Origin: Streptomyces sp. CB01580
GTDB taxonomy: Bacteria; Actinomycetota; Actinomycetes; Streptomycetales; Streptomycetaceae
Direction of reading: 5' to 3'
Length of the DNA: 51,903 nucleotides
NCBI RefSeq assembly: GCF_001905795.1
Contig: NZ_LIXJ01000042.1
Coordinates: 1 to 51,903 of the forward strand
Shown one piece after another: positions 41,608 through 49,795 of this stretch. The first letter of the stretch is position 1; every line of letters starts with the position of its first letter. The position numbers were made by a program, and so were the translations under genes. The notes beneath the pieces were generated by a model that saw only the letters and a list, made by a program, of their open reading frames with translations, had not been told where the DNA came from and searched no databases.

Positions 41608-43845
41608 GTGGAGAACGAGACCCACTACGCCGAGGCCGTCATCGACAACGGCACCTTCGGCACCCGCACCATCCGCTTCGAGACGGGCCGCCTGGCCAAG
41701 CAGGCCGCCGGCTCCGCCGTCGCGTACCTGGACGACGACACCATGGTGCTGTCGGCCACCACCGCTTCCAAGAAGCCCAAGGACCAGCTCGACTTCTTCC
41801 CCCTGACGGTGGACGTCGAGGAGCGGCAGTACGCCGCCGGCAAGATCCCCGGCTCCTTCTTCCGCCGCGAGGGCCGTCCCTCCGAGGACGCCATCCTCAC
41901 CTGCCGCCTGATCGACCGCCCGCTGCGCCCCTCCTTCAAGAAGGGCCTGCGCAACGAGATCCAGATCGTCGAGACGGTCATGGCGCTCAACCCCGACCAC
42001 CTCTACGACGTGGTCGCGATCAACGCCGCCTCCTGCTCCACGCAGCTCGCCGGCCTGCCCTTCTCCGGCCCGGTCGGCGGCACCCGCGTCGCCCTGATCA
42101 AGGGCCAGTGGGTCGCCTTCCCGACGCACACCGAGCTGGAGGACGCCGTCTTCGACATGGTCGTCGCGGGCCGTGTCCTGGAGGACGGCGACGTCGCGAT
42201 CATGATGGTCGAGGCCGAGGCCACCGAGAAGACCATCCAGCTCGTCAAGGACGGCGCCGAGGCCCCGACCGAGGAGGTCGTCGCCGCCGGTCTCGAGGCC
42301 GCGAAGCCGTTCATCAAGGTCCTCTGCAAGGCCCAGTCGGACCTCGCCGCCAAGGCCGCCAAGCCCACCGGTGAATTCCCGGTCTTCCTGGACTACCAGG
42401 ACGACGTCTACGCGGCCCTCGCCGACGCCGTGACCTCCGAGCTGGCCCAGGCGCTCACCATCGCGGGCAAGCAGGACCGCGAGACCGAGCTGGACCGCGT
42501 CAAGGAGATCGCCGCCGAGAAGCTCCTCCCGGCCTTCGAGGGCCGCGAGAAGGAGATCTCCGCCGCGTACCGCGCGCTGACCAAGAAGCTGGTCCGCGAG
42601 CGCGTCATCAAGGACAAGGTCCGCATCGACGGCCGCGGCGTCACGGACATCCGTACGCTCGCCGCCGAGGTCGAGGCCATCCCGCGGGTGCACGGCTCGG
42701 CGCTGTTCGAGCGCGGCGAGACCCAGATCCTGGGCGTCACCACCCTCAACATGCTGCGCATGGAGCAGCAGCTGGACACCCTCTCCCCGGTGACCCGCAA
42801 GCGCTACATGCACAACTACAACTTCCCGCCCTACTCCGTCGGCGAGACCGGCCGCGTGGGTTCGCCCAAGCGCCGCGAGATCGGCCACGGCGCGCTCGCC
42901 GAGCGCGCCATCGTGCCGGTGCTGCCGTCGCGCGAGGAGTTCCCGTACGCGATCCGCCAGGTCTCCGAGGCGCTGGGCTCCAACGGCTCGACGTCCATGG
43001 GCTCGGTCTGCGCCTCCACCATGTCGCTGCTGAACGCCGGTGTGCCGCTCAAGGCCGCCGTCGCCGGTATCGCCATGGGCCTGATCTCCCAGGAGATCGA
43101 CGGCAAGACCCACTACGTCGCCCTCACCGACATCCTCGGTGCGGAGGACGCCTTCGGCGACATGGACTTCAAGGTCGCCGGTACGCGGCAGTTCGTCACC
43201 GCGCTCCAGCTCGACACCAAGCTCGACGGCATCCCCGCCTCGGTCCTGGCCGCCGCGCTGAAGCAGGCCCGTGACGCCCGCCTCCACATCCTCGACGTGA
43301 TGAACGAGGCCATCGACGTCCCGGACGAGATGTCCCCGAACGCCCCGCGGATCATCACCGTCAAGATCCCGGTGGACAAGATCGGTGAGGTCATCGGCCC
43401 CAAGGGCAAGATGATCAACCAGATCCAGGAGGACACCGGCGCCGACATCACGATCGAGGACGACGGCACCATCTACATCGGTGCCGCCGACGGACCGGCC
43501 GCCGAGGCCGCCCGTGCCACGATCAACTCGATCGCCAACCCGACCATGCCGGAGGTCGGCGAGCGCTACCTGGGCACGGTCGTCAAGACCACCACCTTCG
43601 GTGCGTTCGTCTCCCTCATGCCCGGCAAGGACGGCCTGCTGCACATCTCGCAGATCCGCAAGCTCGCCGGCGGCAAGCGCGTGGAGAACGTCGAGGACGT
43701 GCTCGGTGTCGGCGCCAAGGTCCAGGTGGAGATCGCCGAGATCGACTCGCGCGGCAAGCTCTCCCTCGTCCCCGTCATCGAGGACGCCGAGTCCGACAGC
43801 GGCTCCGCCGCGGGGGCCGACAAGAAGGACGACGCCGCCAAGTGA
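41608..43845 (+). CDS. pnp: polyribonucleotide nucleotidyltransferase (PNPase)
   Basis: PNPase is the phosphorolytic 3'-5' exoribonuclease and, in Streptomyces, an RNA 3'-tail polymerase. The 745-residue protein has two RNase PH domains (about 1-240 and 345-560, the second with KRREIGHGALAERA and EALGSNGSTSMGSVC). A KH domain follows (KIGEVIGPKGKMINQIQE, near 590), then an S1 domain (GTVVKTTTFGAFVSLMPGKD) and a short acidic tail. The GTG at 41608 follows AACGGAGAAAAC. The stop overlaps the M16 peptidase GTG by GTGA, so the two are co-translated. Confidence 0.97.
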   Translation: MENETHYAEAVIDNGTFGTRTIRFETGRLAKQAAGSAVAYLDDDTMVLSATTASKKPKDQLDFFPLTVDVEERQYAAGKIPGSFFRREGRPSEDAILTCRLIDRPLRPSFKKGLRNEIQIVETVMALNPDHLYDVVAINAASCSTQLAGLPFSGPVGGTRVALIKGQWVAFPTHTELEDAVFDMVVAGRVLEDGDVAIMMVEAEATEKTIQLVKDGAEAPTEEVVAAGLEAAKPFIKVLCKAQSDLAAKAAKPTGEFPVFLDYQDDVYAALADAVTSELAQALTIAGKQDRETELDRVKEIAAEKLLPAFEGREKEISAAYRALTKKLVRERVIKDKVRIDGRGVTDIRTLAAEVEAIPRVHGSALFERGETQILGVTTLNMLRMEQQLDTLSPVTRKRYMHNYNFPPYSVGETGRVGSPKRREIGHGALAERAIVPVLPSREEFPYAIRQVSEALGSNGSTSMGSVCASTMSLLNAGVPLKAAVAGIAMGLISQEIDGKTHYVALTDILGAEDAFGDMDFKVAGTRQFVTALQLDTKLDGIPASVLAAALKQARDARLHILDVMNEAIDVPDEMSPNAPRIITVKIPVDKIGEVIGPKGKMINQIQEDTGADITIEDDGTIYIGAADGPAAEAARATINSIANPTMPEVGERYLGTVVKTTTFGAFVSLMPGKDGLLHISQIRKLAGGKRVENVEDVLGVGAKVQVEIAEIDSRGKLSLVPVIEDAESDSGSAAGADKKDDAAK

Positions 43846-45221
43846 CGTCCCGTAGTTCCGTGACGACGGCCCGTGCCTCCTCGAAGGCGCGGGCCGTCGC
43901 CCGTACCCAAACGCTTCTCAAGGGCACCGGCGGCGTCGGAACGGTCCGCCGCACCGTCCTCCCCGGCGGTCTGCGGATCGTCACCGAGACCCTGCCCACC
44001 GTCCGCTCCGCCACCTTCGGGATCTGGGCCAACGTCGGATCACGCGACGAGACCCCCACCCTCAACGGCGCGACGCACTACCTCGAACACCTCCTCTTCA
44101 AGGGCACCGCACGGCGCAGCGCCCTCGACATCTCCGCCGCCATCGACGCGGTCGGCGGCGAGATGAACGCCTTCACGGCGAAGGAGTACACCTGCTACTA
44201 CGCGCGGGTCCTCGACACCGACCTGCCGCTGGCCATCGACATCGTCTGCGACATGCTGACCGGCTCGCTGATCACCCCCGAGGACGTCGACGCCGAGCGC
44301 GGCGTCATCCTCGAGGAGATCGCCATGACGGAGGACGACCCGGGCGACTGCGTGCACGACCTGTTCGCGCACACTCTGCTCGGCGACACCCCCCTCGGCC
44401 GCCCGGTCCTCGGCACCGTCGACACCATCAACGCGCTCGACCGCGGCCGGATCGCCCGCTTCTACAAGAAGCACTACGACCCGACCCGTCTGGTCGTCGC
44501 CGCCGCGGGCAACATCGACCACGCCACGGTCGTACGCCAGGTCCGCAAGGCGTTCGAGCGCGCCGGTGCCCTGTCCCGCACCGACGCCGTCCCGGTCGGC
44601 CCGCGCACCGGCTCCCGCACCCTGCGCACCGCGGGCCGCGTCGAACTGCTCAATCGCAGGACCGAGCAGGCCCACGTCGTCCTCGGCATGCCGGGACTGG
44701 CCCGCACCGACGAGCGCCGCTGGGCCCTCGGGGTCCTCAGCACCGCGCTCGGCGGCGGCATGAGCTCACGCCTCTTCCAGGAGGTACGGGAGAAGCGCGG
44801 CCTCGCCTACAGCGTCTACTCGTACACCTCCGGGTTCGCCGACTGCGGTCTGTTCGGCGTGTACGCGGGCTGCCGGCCCAGCCAGGTCCACGACGTCCTC
44901 AAGATCTGCCGCGACGAGCTGGACCGGGTAGCGTCCGAGGGGCTGAGCGACGAGGAGATCGGCCGGGCGATCGGTCAGCTCTCCGGTTCCACGGTCCTCG
45001 GCCTGGAGGACACCGGCGCGCTGATGAACCGCATAGGCAAGAGCGAGCTGTGCTGGGGCGATCAGATGTCGGTCGACGACATGCTGGACCGGATGGCACA
45101 GGTCACCCCCGACGACGTCCGCGCGGTCGCGGGCGAGGTCCTCGGACAGCGCCCCTCGCTCTCGGTCATCGGCCCGCTCAAGGACAAGCAGGCCGACCGC
45201 CTCGAAGAAGCGGTCTCGTAG
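43842..45221 (+). CDS. M16 family zinc metallopeptidase (processing peptidase-like)
   Basis: The 459-residue protein has the M16 zinc motif HxxEH (His79 and His83 in THYLEHLLFKGT), the downstream Glu in DAERGVILEEIAM, and the second M16 half with the GMSSRLFQEVREKRGLAYSV signature near residue 310. It is single-chain and resembles the mitochondrial processing peptidase beta subunit and bacterial PqqL-like enzymes. The substrate is not known. No signal peptide is seen. It overlaps pnp by 4 bases and is followed after 36 bases by dapB. Confidence 0.92.
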   Translation: MTSRSSVTTARASSKARAVARTQTLLKGTGGVGTVRRTVLPGGLRIVTETLPTVRSATFGIWANVGSRDETPTLNGATHYLEHLLFKGTARRSALDISAAIDAVGGEMNAFTAKEYTCYYARVLDTDLPLAIDIVCDMLTGSLITPEDVDAERGVILEEIAMTEDDPGDCVHDLFAHTLLGDTPLGRPVLGTVDTINALDRGRIARFYKKHYDPTRLVVAAAGNIDHATVVRQVRKAFERAGALSRTDAVPVGPRTGSRTLRTAGRVELLNRRTEQAHVVLGMPGLARTDERRWALGVLSTALGGGMSSRLFQEVREKRGLAYSVYSYTSGFADCGLFGVYAGCRPSQVHDVLKICRDELDRVASEGLSDEEIGRAIGQLSGSTVLGLEDTGALMNRIGKSELCWGDQMSVDDMLDRMAQVTPDDVRAVAGEVLGQRPSLSVIGPLKDKQADRLEEAVS

Positions 45222-45257
45222 CACGAGACCCCAAGAACCGGTAAGGAAGCAGAGCAC

Positions 45258-46010
45258 ATGAGCAAGCTGCGCGTGGCCGTTCTCGGCGCCAGGGGCCGCA
45301 TCGGGGCCGAGGCGGTACGAGCCGTCGAGGCCGCCGACGACATGGAGCTGGTGGCCGCCCTGGGCCGCGGCGACAAGCTGGAGACCCTCGTGGAGTCCGG
45401 CGCCGAGGCCGTCGTCGAGCTCACCACCCCCGCGTCGGTGATGGGCAACCTCGACTTCTGCGTACGGCACGGCATCCACGCCGTCGTCGGCACGACGGGC
45501 TGGACCGACGAACGGCTCGCGCAGCTGCGCACCTGGCTGGAGGGCTCCCCGGAGACCGGGGTGCTCATCGCACCGAACTTCTCCATCGGCGCCGTCCTCA
45601 CGATGAGGTTCGCGCAGCAGGCCGCTCGCTACTTCGAGTCCGTCGAGGTCGTCGAGCTGCACCACCCGAACAAGGCCGACGCCCCCTCGGGCACCGCGGC
45701 CCGCACCGCCCAGCTGATCGCCGAGGCCCGGCGGAAGGCCGGCTGCGCCCCGCAGCCGGACGCCACGACCACGGCCCTGGACGGCGCGCGCGGCGCGGAC
45801 GTCGACGGGGTCCCGGTCCACGCGGTCCGGCTGCGCGGCCTCCTCGCCCACCAGGAGGTACTGCTGGGCGGCGAGGGCGAGACCCTCACGATCCGGCACG
45901 ACTCCCTGCACCACAGCAGCTTCATGCCGGGCATCCTGCTCGGCGTCCGCCGCGTGGTGACCACCCCCGGGCTCACGTTCGGCCTGGAACACTTCCTCGA
46001 CCTGGACTGA
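45258..46010 (+). CDS. dapB: 4-hydroxy-tetrahydrodipicolinate reductase
   Basis: DapB reduces the product of DapA in lysine and diaminopimelate synthesis. The 250-residue protein has the N-terminal nucleotide-binding motif VAVLGARGRIG and the active-site signature ELHHPNKADAPSGTA, with the catalytic His pair and the following Lys. The length is usual for actinobacteria. The ATG at 45258 has AAGGAAG upstream. A membrane protein gene follows after 12 bases. Confidence 0.96.
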   Translation: MSKLRVAVLGARGRIGAEAVRAVEAADDMELVAALGRGDKLETLVESGAEAVVELTTPASVMGNLDFCVRHGIHAVVGTTGWTDERLAQLRTWLEGSPETGVLIAPNFSIGAVLTMRFAQQAARYFESVEVVELHHPNKADAPSGTAARTAQLIAEARRKAGCAPQPDATTTALDGARGADVDGVPVHAVRLRGLLAHQEVLLGGEGETLTIRHDSLHHSSFMPGILLGVRRVVTTPGLTFGLEHFLDLD

Positions 46011-46022
46011 CTGGGCCCCGCC

Positions 46023-46520
46023 ATGCGCGCAAAGATCACGTACTTCGTCACCGCCGCCGTCCTGGTCTTCTACTTCGTCCTGGTCGGCAGCCGTGGCGTC
46101 CTGCTCATCGAGCACGGCACCCCGCTGACGGTGGCCTTCGGGGTCTCCGTGCTCATCCTGCCGGTGATCGGGGTCTGGTTCCTCTGGCAGAACACCCGGT
46201 TCGTGGCGCGGGCCAACGCGCTGGCGGCGGAACTCGACGCGGAGGGCGGCCTGCCGGTCGACGAACTGGTCCGCACCCCCTCCGGCCGCATCGACCGCGA
46301 CTCGGCCGACGCCGTGTTCGCCCGGCGCCGCGCGGAGACGGAGGACTCCCCGGACGACTGGCGCTGCTGGTTCCGGCTGGCCGTCGCCTACCAGGACGCC
46401 AGGGACACCCCCAGGGCCCGGAAGGCCATGCAGCGCGCCATCGCCCTGCGCGCGCGGGAGACGCCCGCCCGGTCCGGCAAGGGCGCGAAGGCCGCCGGAT
46501 CACGCCCGTCCGGCGCCTGA
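46023..46520 (+). CDS. membrane protein with short TPR-like C-terminus
   Basis: The 165-residue protein has two transmembrane helices at the N-terminus (about 5-25, TYFVTAAVLVFYFVLVG, and about 38-58, VAFGVSVLILPVIGVWFLW). A cytosolic stretch follows, ending in one tetratricopeptide-like unit (WFRLAVAYQDARDTPRARKAMQRAIAL). I do not know its function; proteins of this layout are common in Streptomyces. It starts 12 bases after dapB and belongs to the same operon. An 18-19-bp terminator follows. Confidence 0.85.
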   Translation: MRAKITYFVTAAVLVFYFVLVGSRGVLLIEHGTPLTVAFGVSVLILPVIGVWFLWQNTRFVARANALAAELDAEGGLPVDELVRTPSGRIDRDSADAVFARRRAETEDSPDDWRCWFRLAVAYQDARDTPRARKAMQRAIALRARETPARSGKGAKAAGSRPSGA

Positions 46521-46538
46521 GAAGGGTGTGACGAACGG

Positions 46539-46578
46539 GCTCGGGCCCGGCGGCCGTGGACGGCCGCCGGGCCCGAGC
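46539..46578 (+). terminator. very strong hairpin terminator ending the pnp-dapB operon
   Basis: A perfect 19-bp G/C stem (46539-46557 with 46560-46578) closes a 2-base GG loop, 19 bases after the stop of the membrane protein gene. Confidence 0.9.
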
Positions 46579-46620
46579 GATGAACAGGCGTCTCAGTGTC
46601 TGTCGGGTGACCTTCGACCG

Positions 46621-46652
46621 GGCAGCCGACGCGGCATGGCGCGTCGGCTGCC
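46621..46652. terminator. second hairpin, probable terminator of the convergent PH-domain gene
   Basis: GGCAGCCGACGCG (46621-46633) pairs perfectly with CGCGTCGGCTGCC (46640-46652) around a 6-base loop. It lies between the strong plus-strand terminator and the minus-strand gene that ends at 46781, about 130 bases away. That distance is long for a terminator, so the role is uncertain. Confidence 0.45.
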
Positions 46653-46780
46653 AAGGCACCCGGATGTTCTTGTAGCGGCTGCTCCGGGCTCTCGGCTTCG
46701 TTCGAGCAGGGGAGAACCCGTCCCAGGGCATCCCGGCGACGCCGGAAGCGCGTGCCAGGTCGTGGCCGCCCGGTCGGAGG

Positions 46781-47347
46781 TCACCCGACAGGCTCCCGGT
46801 CGCGCCGGTACTCGTCCCCCCACACCTCGACCGTGTCGGCGGCGCGGTCGAACGCCTCGGGCCGCCCCAGGAAGTCCGCGTTGTTGTCGGTGAGCAGCGG
46901 CGCCATGGTCTCGCTGCCCCGACGGACGACGATCAGCGCCTGACCCTGCACCGTGCGCGGGAACCCCAGCCACTGCACCGGCTGCTGAACCGTGCGGATC
47001 GCCGAGACCTGGTCCCACGGCACCGTCGCCGTCGAGAGGAGGCCCACCCGGCGCACCCCGTGCCGACTCACCCAGGCACCCATCCGCAGCAGCCGCAGGG
47101 CGGAGGCGATGACCGCGGCGGCGACCCCCAGACACACGGCCGCGCCGGACACCGCCCCGGCGAACGCGGTGATCATCCCCGCGAGGAGGACGAACGACGC
47201 GAGCAGCAGCAGGGAGGCCGCGGCCGCGACCCGCCAGGGCCCGGGGCGGTACGGTCGCCGCCAGCTGTCGTGGTCGTCGAACGGCAGCGCTACGTCCTCA
47301 GCGCCCGCGTCAAACGCGCGGTCGGCCGTCAGGAAGGGCAGGGGCAC
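46781..47347 (-). CDS. bacterial PH-domain membrane protein
   Basis: The 188-residue protein has a hydrophilic N-terminus, two transmembrane helices at about 38-80 (VAAAASLLLLASFVLLAGM and a second Ala/Val-rich segment), and a C-terminal bacterial pleckstrin-homology-like beta domain (WVSRHGVRRVGLLSTATVPW, ALIVVRRGSETMAPLLTD). The ligand is unknown. The start is GTG at 47347 with GAGG 7 bases upstream. A -10-like TAGCCT lies at 47397-47392 on the minus strand. Confidence 0.87.
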   Translation of the reverse strand: MPLPFLTADRAFDAGAEDVALPFDDHDSWRRPYRPGPWRVAAAASLLLLASFVLLAGMITAFAGAVSGAAVCLGVAAAVIASALRLLRMGAWVSRHGVRRVGLLSTATVPWDQVSAIRTVQQPVQWLGFPRTVQGQALIVVRRGSETMAPLLTDNNADFLGRPEAFDRAADTVEVWGDEYRRDREPVG

Positions 47348-47451
47348 GACTGATCCTCACTCACAAGCACGCTCGATTGCTGTGCCCGGTGAGGCTATCG
47401 AGGAGATCACCGGCCCGACCACCCCAGGGGGCCTGTACGGGGCGGGGCCGC

Positions 47452-47688
47452 TCAGCGGCCGGTCGCGGCCTCGGTCTGCTGGGGGTGCGACTCGCTCTGC
47501 GGGCTCAGGGCGGGCATGCCCAGCACCAGGGAGCCGACGAGACCCGCGACGATCGTGAGCCCGACGAGCGAGCGGGCGGCCATCTGGGAGACGCTGGTGC
47601 GCTCCCGCGGGGGCGGAGTGACGTTGCTGCGGAAGCTGTCGGCCTCGGACACGAACGAGAACGGGACGGACTCGCGCCGGCGGAACAT
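47452..47688 (-). CDS. small membrane protein, 78 residues
   Basis: A short real gene divergent from thyX. The 78-residue protein has a basic, Ser/Pro-rich N-terminus with RERTSVSQMAAR, then one transmembrane helix (SLVGLTIVAGLVGSLVLGM) and a polar tail. The ATG at 47688 has GGAG 8 bases upstream; the frame is open upstream of it but crosses the thyX start region. No family is recognised. A 6-bp hairpin (47446-47451 with 47455-47460) is centred on the stop codon. Confidence 0.7.
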   Translation of the reverse strand: MFRRRESVPFSFVSEADSFRSNVTPPPRERTSVSQMAARSLVGLTIVAGLVGSLVLGMPALSPQSESHPQQTEAATGR

Positions 47689-47875
47689 GAGGAAGCTCTC
47701 CTTGAACTCTGTGGTCGGTGCTGCTATTGAGACAGACGTGCGACAGGCCCGTTTGGTGCCCCGAATCGCCGAATTCGTCGAAGAAGTCCTGGGGTGGACC
47801 TTCCGGGCCGCGTTGTCGGTGGCGGCCCGTAGAGTGGGCGCCGCCCGTGCGACGCGATTTGGAAGGACCCCGCCG

Positions 47876-48613
47876 GTGACCGAGACCCCCGAGCCCGCAA
47901 AGCCCAGCTTCCGCAGTGATGTCACCGTCGAGCTGGTGAAACACTCCGCGGGCGACGCCGACGTCCTGTTCGCGGCCCGTGTCTCGACTGCCGGCGAGCA
48001 GTCCCTGGAGGAGGTCACCAAGGACCCCGAGCGCTCCAAGGGGCTCATCAACTTCCTGATGCGCGACCGGCACGGCAGCCCGTTCGAGCACAACTCGATG
48101 ACCTTCTTCATCAGCGCCCCGATCTTCGTGTTCCGGGAGTTCATGCGTCACCGCGTGGGCTGGTCGTACAACGAGGAATCGGGCCGATACCGGCAGCTGG
48201 AGCCGGTCTTCTACGTTCCGGACGAGTCGCGCAAGCTCGTCCAGCAGGGCCGTCCCGGCAAGTACGAGTTCGTTGAGGGCACGCAGGCGCAGCACGAGCT
48301 CACCGGCCGTGTCATGGAGGACTCCTACCGCCAGGCGTACGAGGCGTACCAGGAGATGCTCGCCGCCGGGGTGGCCCGCGAGGTCGCCCGTTCGGTTCTC
48401 CCCGTCGGCCTGTACTCCTCGATGTACGCCACGTGCAACGCCCGCTCGCTGATGCACTTCCTCGGTCTGCGCACCCAGCACGAGCTGGCGGCGGTGCCCT
48501 CCTTCCCACAGCGGGAGATCGAGATGGTGGGGCAGCGGATGGAGGAGCACTGGGCCCGGCTCATGCCGCTCACCCATGCAGCCTTCAACAAAAACGGACG
48601 TGTTGCCCCGTAA
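47876..48613 (+). CDS. thyX: FAD-dependent thymidylate synthase
   Basis: ThyX makes dTMP using FAD and methylenetetrahydrofolate. The 245-residue protein carries the ThyX motif in RHRVGWSYNEESGRY (Arg91-Tyr105), with EHNSMTFFISAPIFVFREFM before it and NARSLMHFLGLR later. The GTG at 47876 has GGAAGGA upstream; the open frame runs further upstream, but that part overlaps the divergent promoter region. A -10-like TAGAGT lies at 47830-47835. Confidence 0.96.
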   Translation: MTETPEPAKPSFRSDVTVELVKHSAGDADVLFAARVSTAGEQSLEEVTKDPERSKGLINFLMRDRHGSPFEHNSMTFFISAPIFVFREFMRHRVGWSYNEESGRYRQLEPVFYVPDESRKLVQQGRPGKYEFVEGTQAQHELTGRVMEDSYRQAYEAYQEMLAAGVAREVARSVLPVGLYSSMYATCNARSLMHFLGLRTQHELAAVPSFPQREIEMVGQRMEEHWARLMPLTHAAFNKNGRVAP

Positions 48614-48666
48614 GCGGTGTCCATATTGCGACGTTTCGTGAAGTTCATCTAGGCTGATCAAACGGA

Positions 48667-48704
48667 CCCGGCACTGCTTGAACCCCCGAGCAGGCAGTGT
48701 CGGG
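48667..48704 (+). terminator. hairpin between thyX and dapA
   Basis: CCCGGCACTGC (48667-48677) pairs with GCAGTGTCGGG (48694-48704), with one G-U pair and a 16-base loop. If dapA is leaderless from the box at 48753, this is the thyX terminator. If instead a promoter at 48626-48655 (TTGCGA, 18 bases, TAGGCT) is used, it would lie in a dapA leader. Confidence 0.55.
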
Positions 48705-48752
48705 CTCCTATGGTGTGTCCCCCCGAGGGGTCCACGGGCCCTGAGCAGCGAG

Positions 48753-48758
48753 TAGCGT
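48753..48758 (+). promoter_or_regulatory. -10 element (TAGCGT) suggesting leaderless dapA mRNA
   Basis: TAGCGT ends 7 bases before the dapA ATG at 48766, and there is no ribosome-binding site between them. This supports ATG over the in-frame GTG at 48757, which would also place a rare TTA leucine codon second. No clear -35 box is seen. Confidence 0.5.
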
Positions 48759-48765
48759 GTTACCC

Positions 48766-49665
48766 ATGGCTCCGATCTCCACTCCGCAGACCCCCTTCGG
48801 GAGGGTCCTCACCGCCATGGTCACGCCCTTCACGGCGGACGGCGCACTCGACCTCGACGGTGCCCAGCGGCTCGCCGCCCACCTGGTGGACGCAGGCAAC
48901 GACGGCCTGATCATCAACGGCACCACCGGCGAGTCCCCGACCACCAGCGACGCGGAGAAGGACCAGCTCGTCAGGGCGGTCCTGGAAGCGGTGGGGGACC
49001 GGGCCCATGTCGTCGCCGGCATCGGCACCAACGACACCCGGCACAGCGTCGAACTCGCCCGCACGGCCGAACGCTCCGGCGCGCACGGCCTGCTCGCGGT
49101 GACGCCGTACTACAACAAGCCGCCGCAGGAGGGGCTCTTCCGCCACTTCACGGCCATCGCGGACGCCGCCGGACTGCCGGTGATGCTCTACGACATCCCC
49201 GGACGCAGTGGTGTGCCCATCGAGACGGAGACGCTGGTCCGGCTCTCCGAGCACCCCCGCATCGTCGCCAACAAGGACGCCAAGGGCGACCTCGGCCGCG
49301 CGAGCTGGGCCATCTCCCGGTCCGGCCTCGCCTGGTACTCCGGCGACGACATGCTGAACCTGCCGCTCCTCTCCGTCGGCGCCGTCGGCTTCGTCTCCGT
49401 CGTCGGCCACGTCGTCACCCCCGAGCTGCGCGCCCTCATCGAGGCGTACCTCGGCGGCGACGTCCAGAAGGCCACGGAGATCCACCAGAAGCTCCTGCCG
49501 GTCTTCACCGGCATGTTCCGCACCCAGGGCGTGATCACCACCAAGGCCGCGCTGGCGCTCCAGGGCCTTCCCGGCGGCCCGCTGCGCCTGCCCATGGTGG
49601 AGCTCACCGCGCAGGAGACGGCACAGCTCAAGATCGATCTCGCCGCCGGCGGGGTAGAGCTCTGA
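48766..49665 (+). CDS. dapA: 4-hydroxy-tetrahydrodipicolinate synthase
   Basis: DapA condenses pyruvate with aspartate semialdehyde, the first step of diaminopimelate and lysine synthesis. The 299-residue protein has the TIM-barrel signatures LIINGTTGESPT near residue 45, TPYYNKPPQEG (catalytic Tyr) and RIVANKDAKGD (Schiff-base Lys). ATG at 48766 is chosen for the leaderless arrangement and for the start PISTPQTPFGRVLTAMVTPF. rnj follows after 130 bases. DapB lies 3 kb upstream in another operon. Confidence 0.95.
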   Translation: MAPISTPQTPFGRVLTAMVTPFTADGALDLDGAQRLAAHLVDAGNDGLIINGTTGESPTTSDAEKDQLVRAVLEAVGDRAHVVAGIGTNDTRHSVELARTAERSGAHGLLAVTPYYNKPPQEGLFRHFTAIADAAGLPVMLYDIPGRSGVPIETETLVRLSEHPRIVANKDAKGDLGRASWAISRSGLAWYSGDDMLNLPLLSVGAVGFVSVVGHVVTPELRALIEAYLGGDVQKATEIHQKLLPVFTGMFRTQGVITTKAALALQGLPGGPLRLPMVELTAQETAQLKIDLAAGGVEL

Positions 49666-49743
49666 TCACGGACTTCACAACTGAATAAAAGAAGAAAACT
49701 CTCAAGATCGACACAACAGACAACAGCAAGTGCACGAAATGAC

Positions 49744-49780
49744 ATGCGCGCCACGTGCCCAAGCGGTACGTGGCGCGCGT
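49744..49780 (+). promoter_or_regulatory. rnj: hairpin in the rnj leader next to the ribosome-binding site
   Basis: A 13-bp stem (49744-49756 with 49768-49780, one wobble) extends inward with three further pairs to leave a 5-base loop. The AAGGAG ribosome-binding site begins at 49784, directly after it. The region before it (49666-49743) is strikingly AT-rich for this genome. The hairpin may be a dapA terminator or a control element for RNase J translation; the absence of a U-tract and its contact with the ribosome-binding site favour the latter, by inference. Confidence 0.5.
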
Positions 49781-49795
49781 GGTAAGGAGAGTCTT

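Noticed and set aside
46593..47135. Minus-strand frames in the gap after the dapB operon, one with a basic, recombinase-like composition
   Set aside because: No integrase or transposase motif can be seen and the frames overlap the hairpins and the PH-domain gene.
49739..49795. Longer rnj start at the ATG at 49739
   Set aside because: It would translate through the hairpin and has no ribosome-binding site. TTG at 49796 has AAGGAG.
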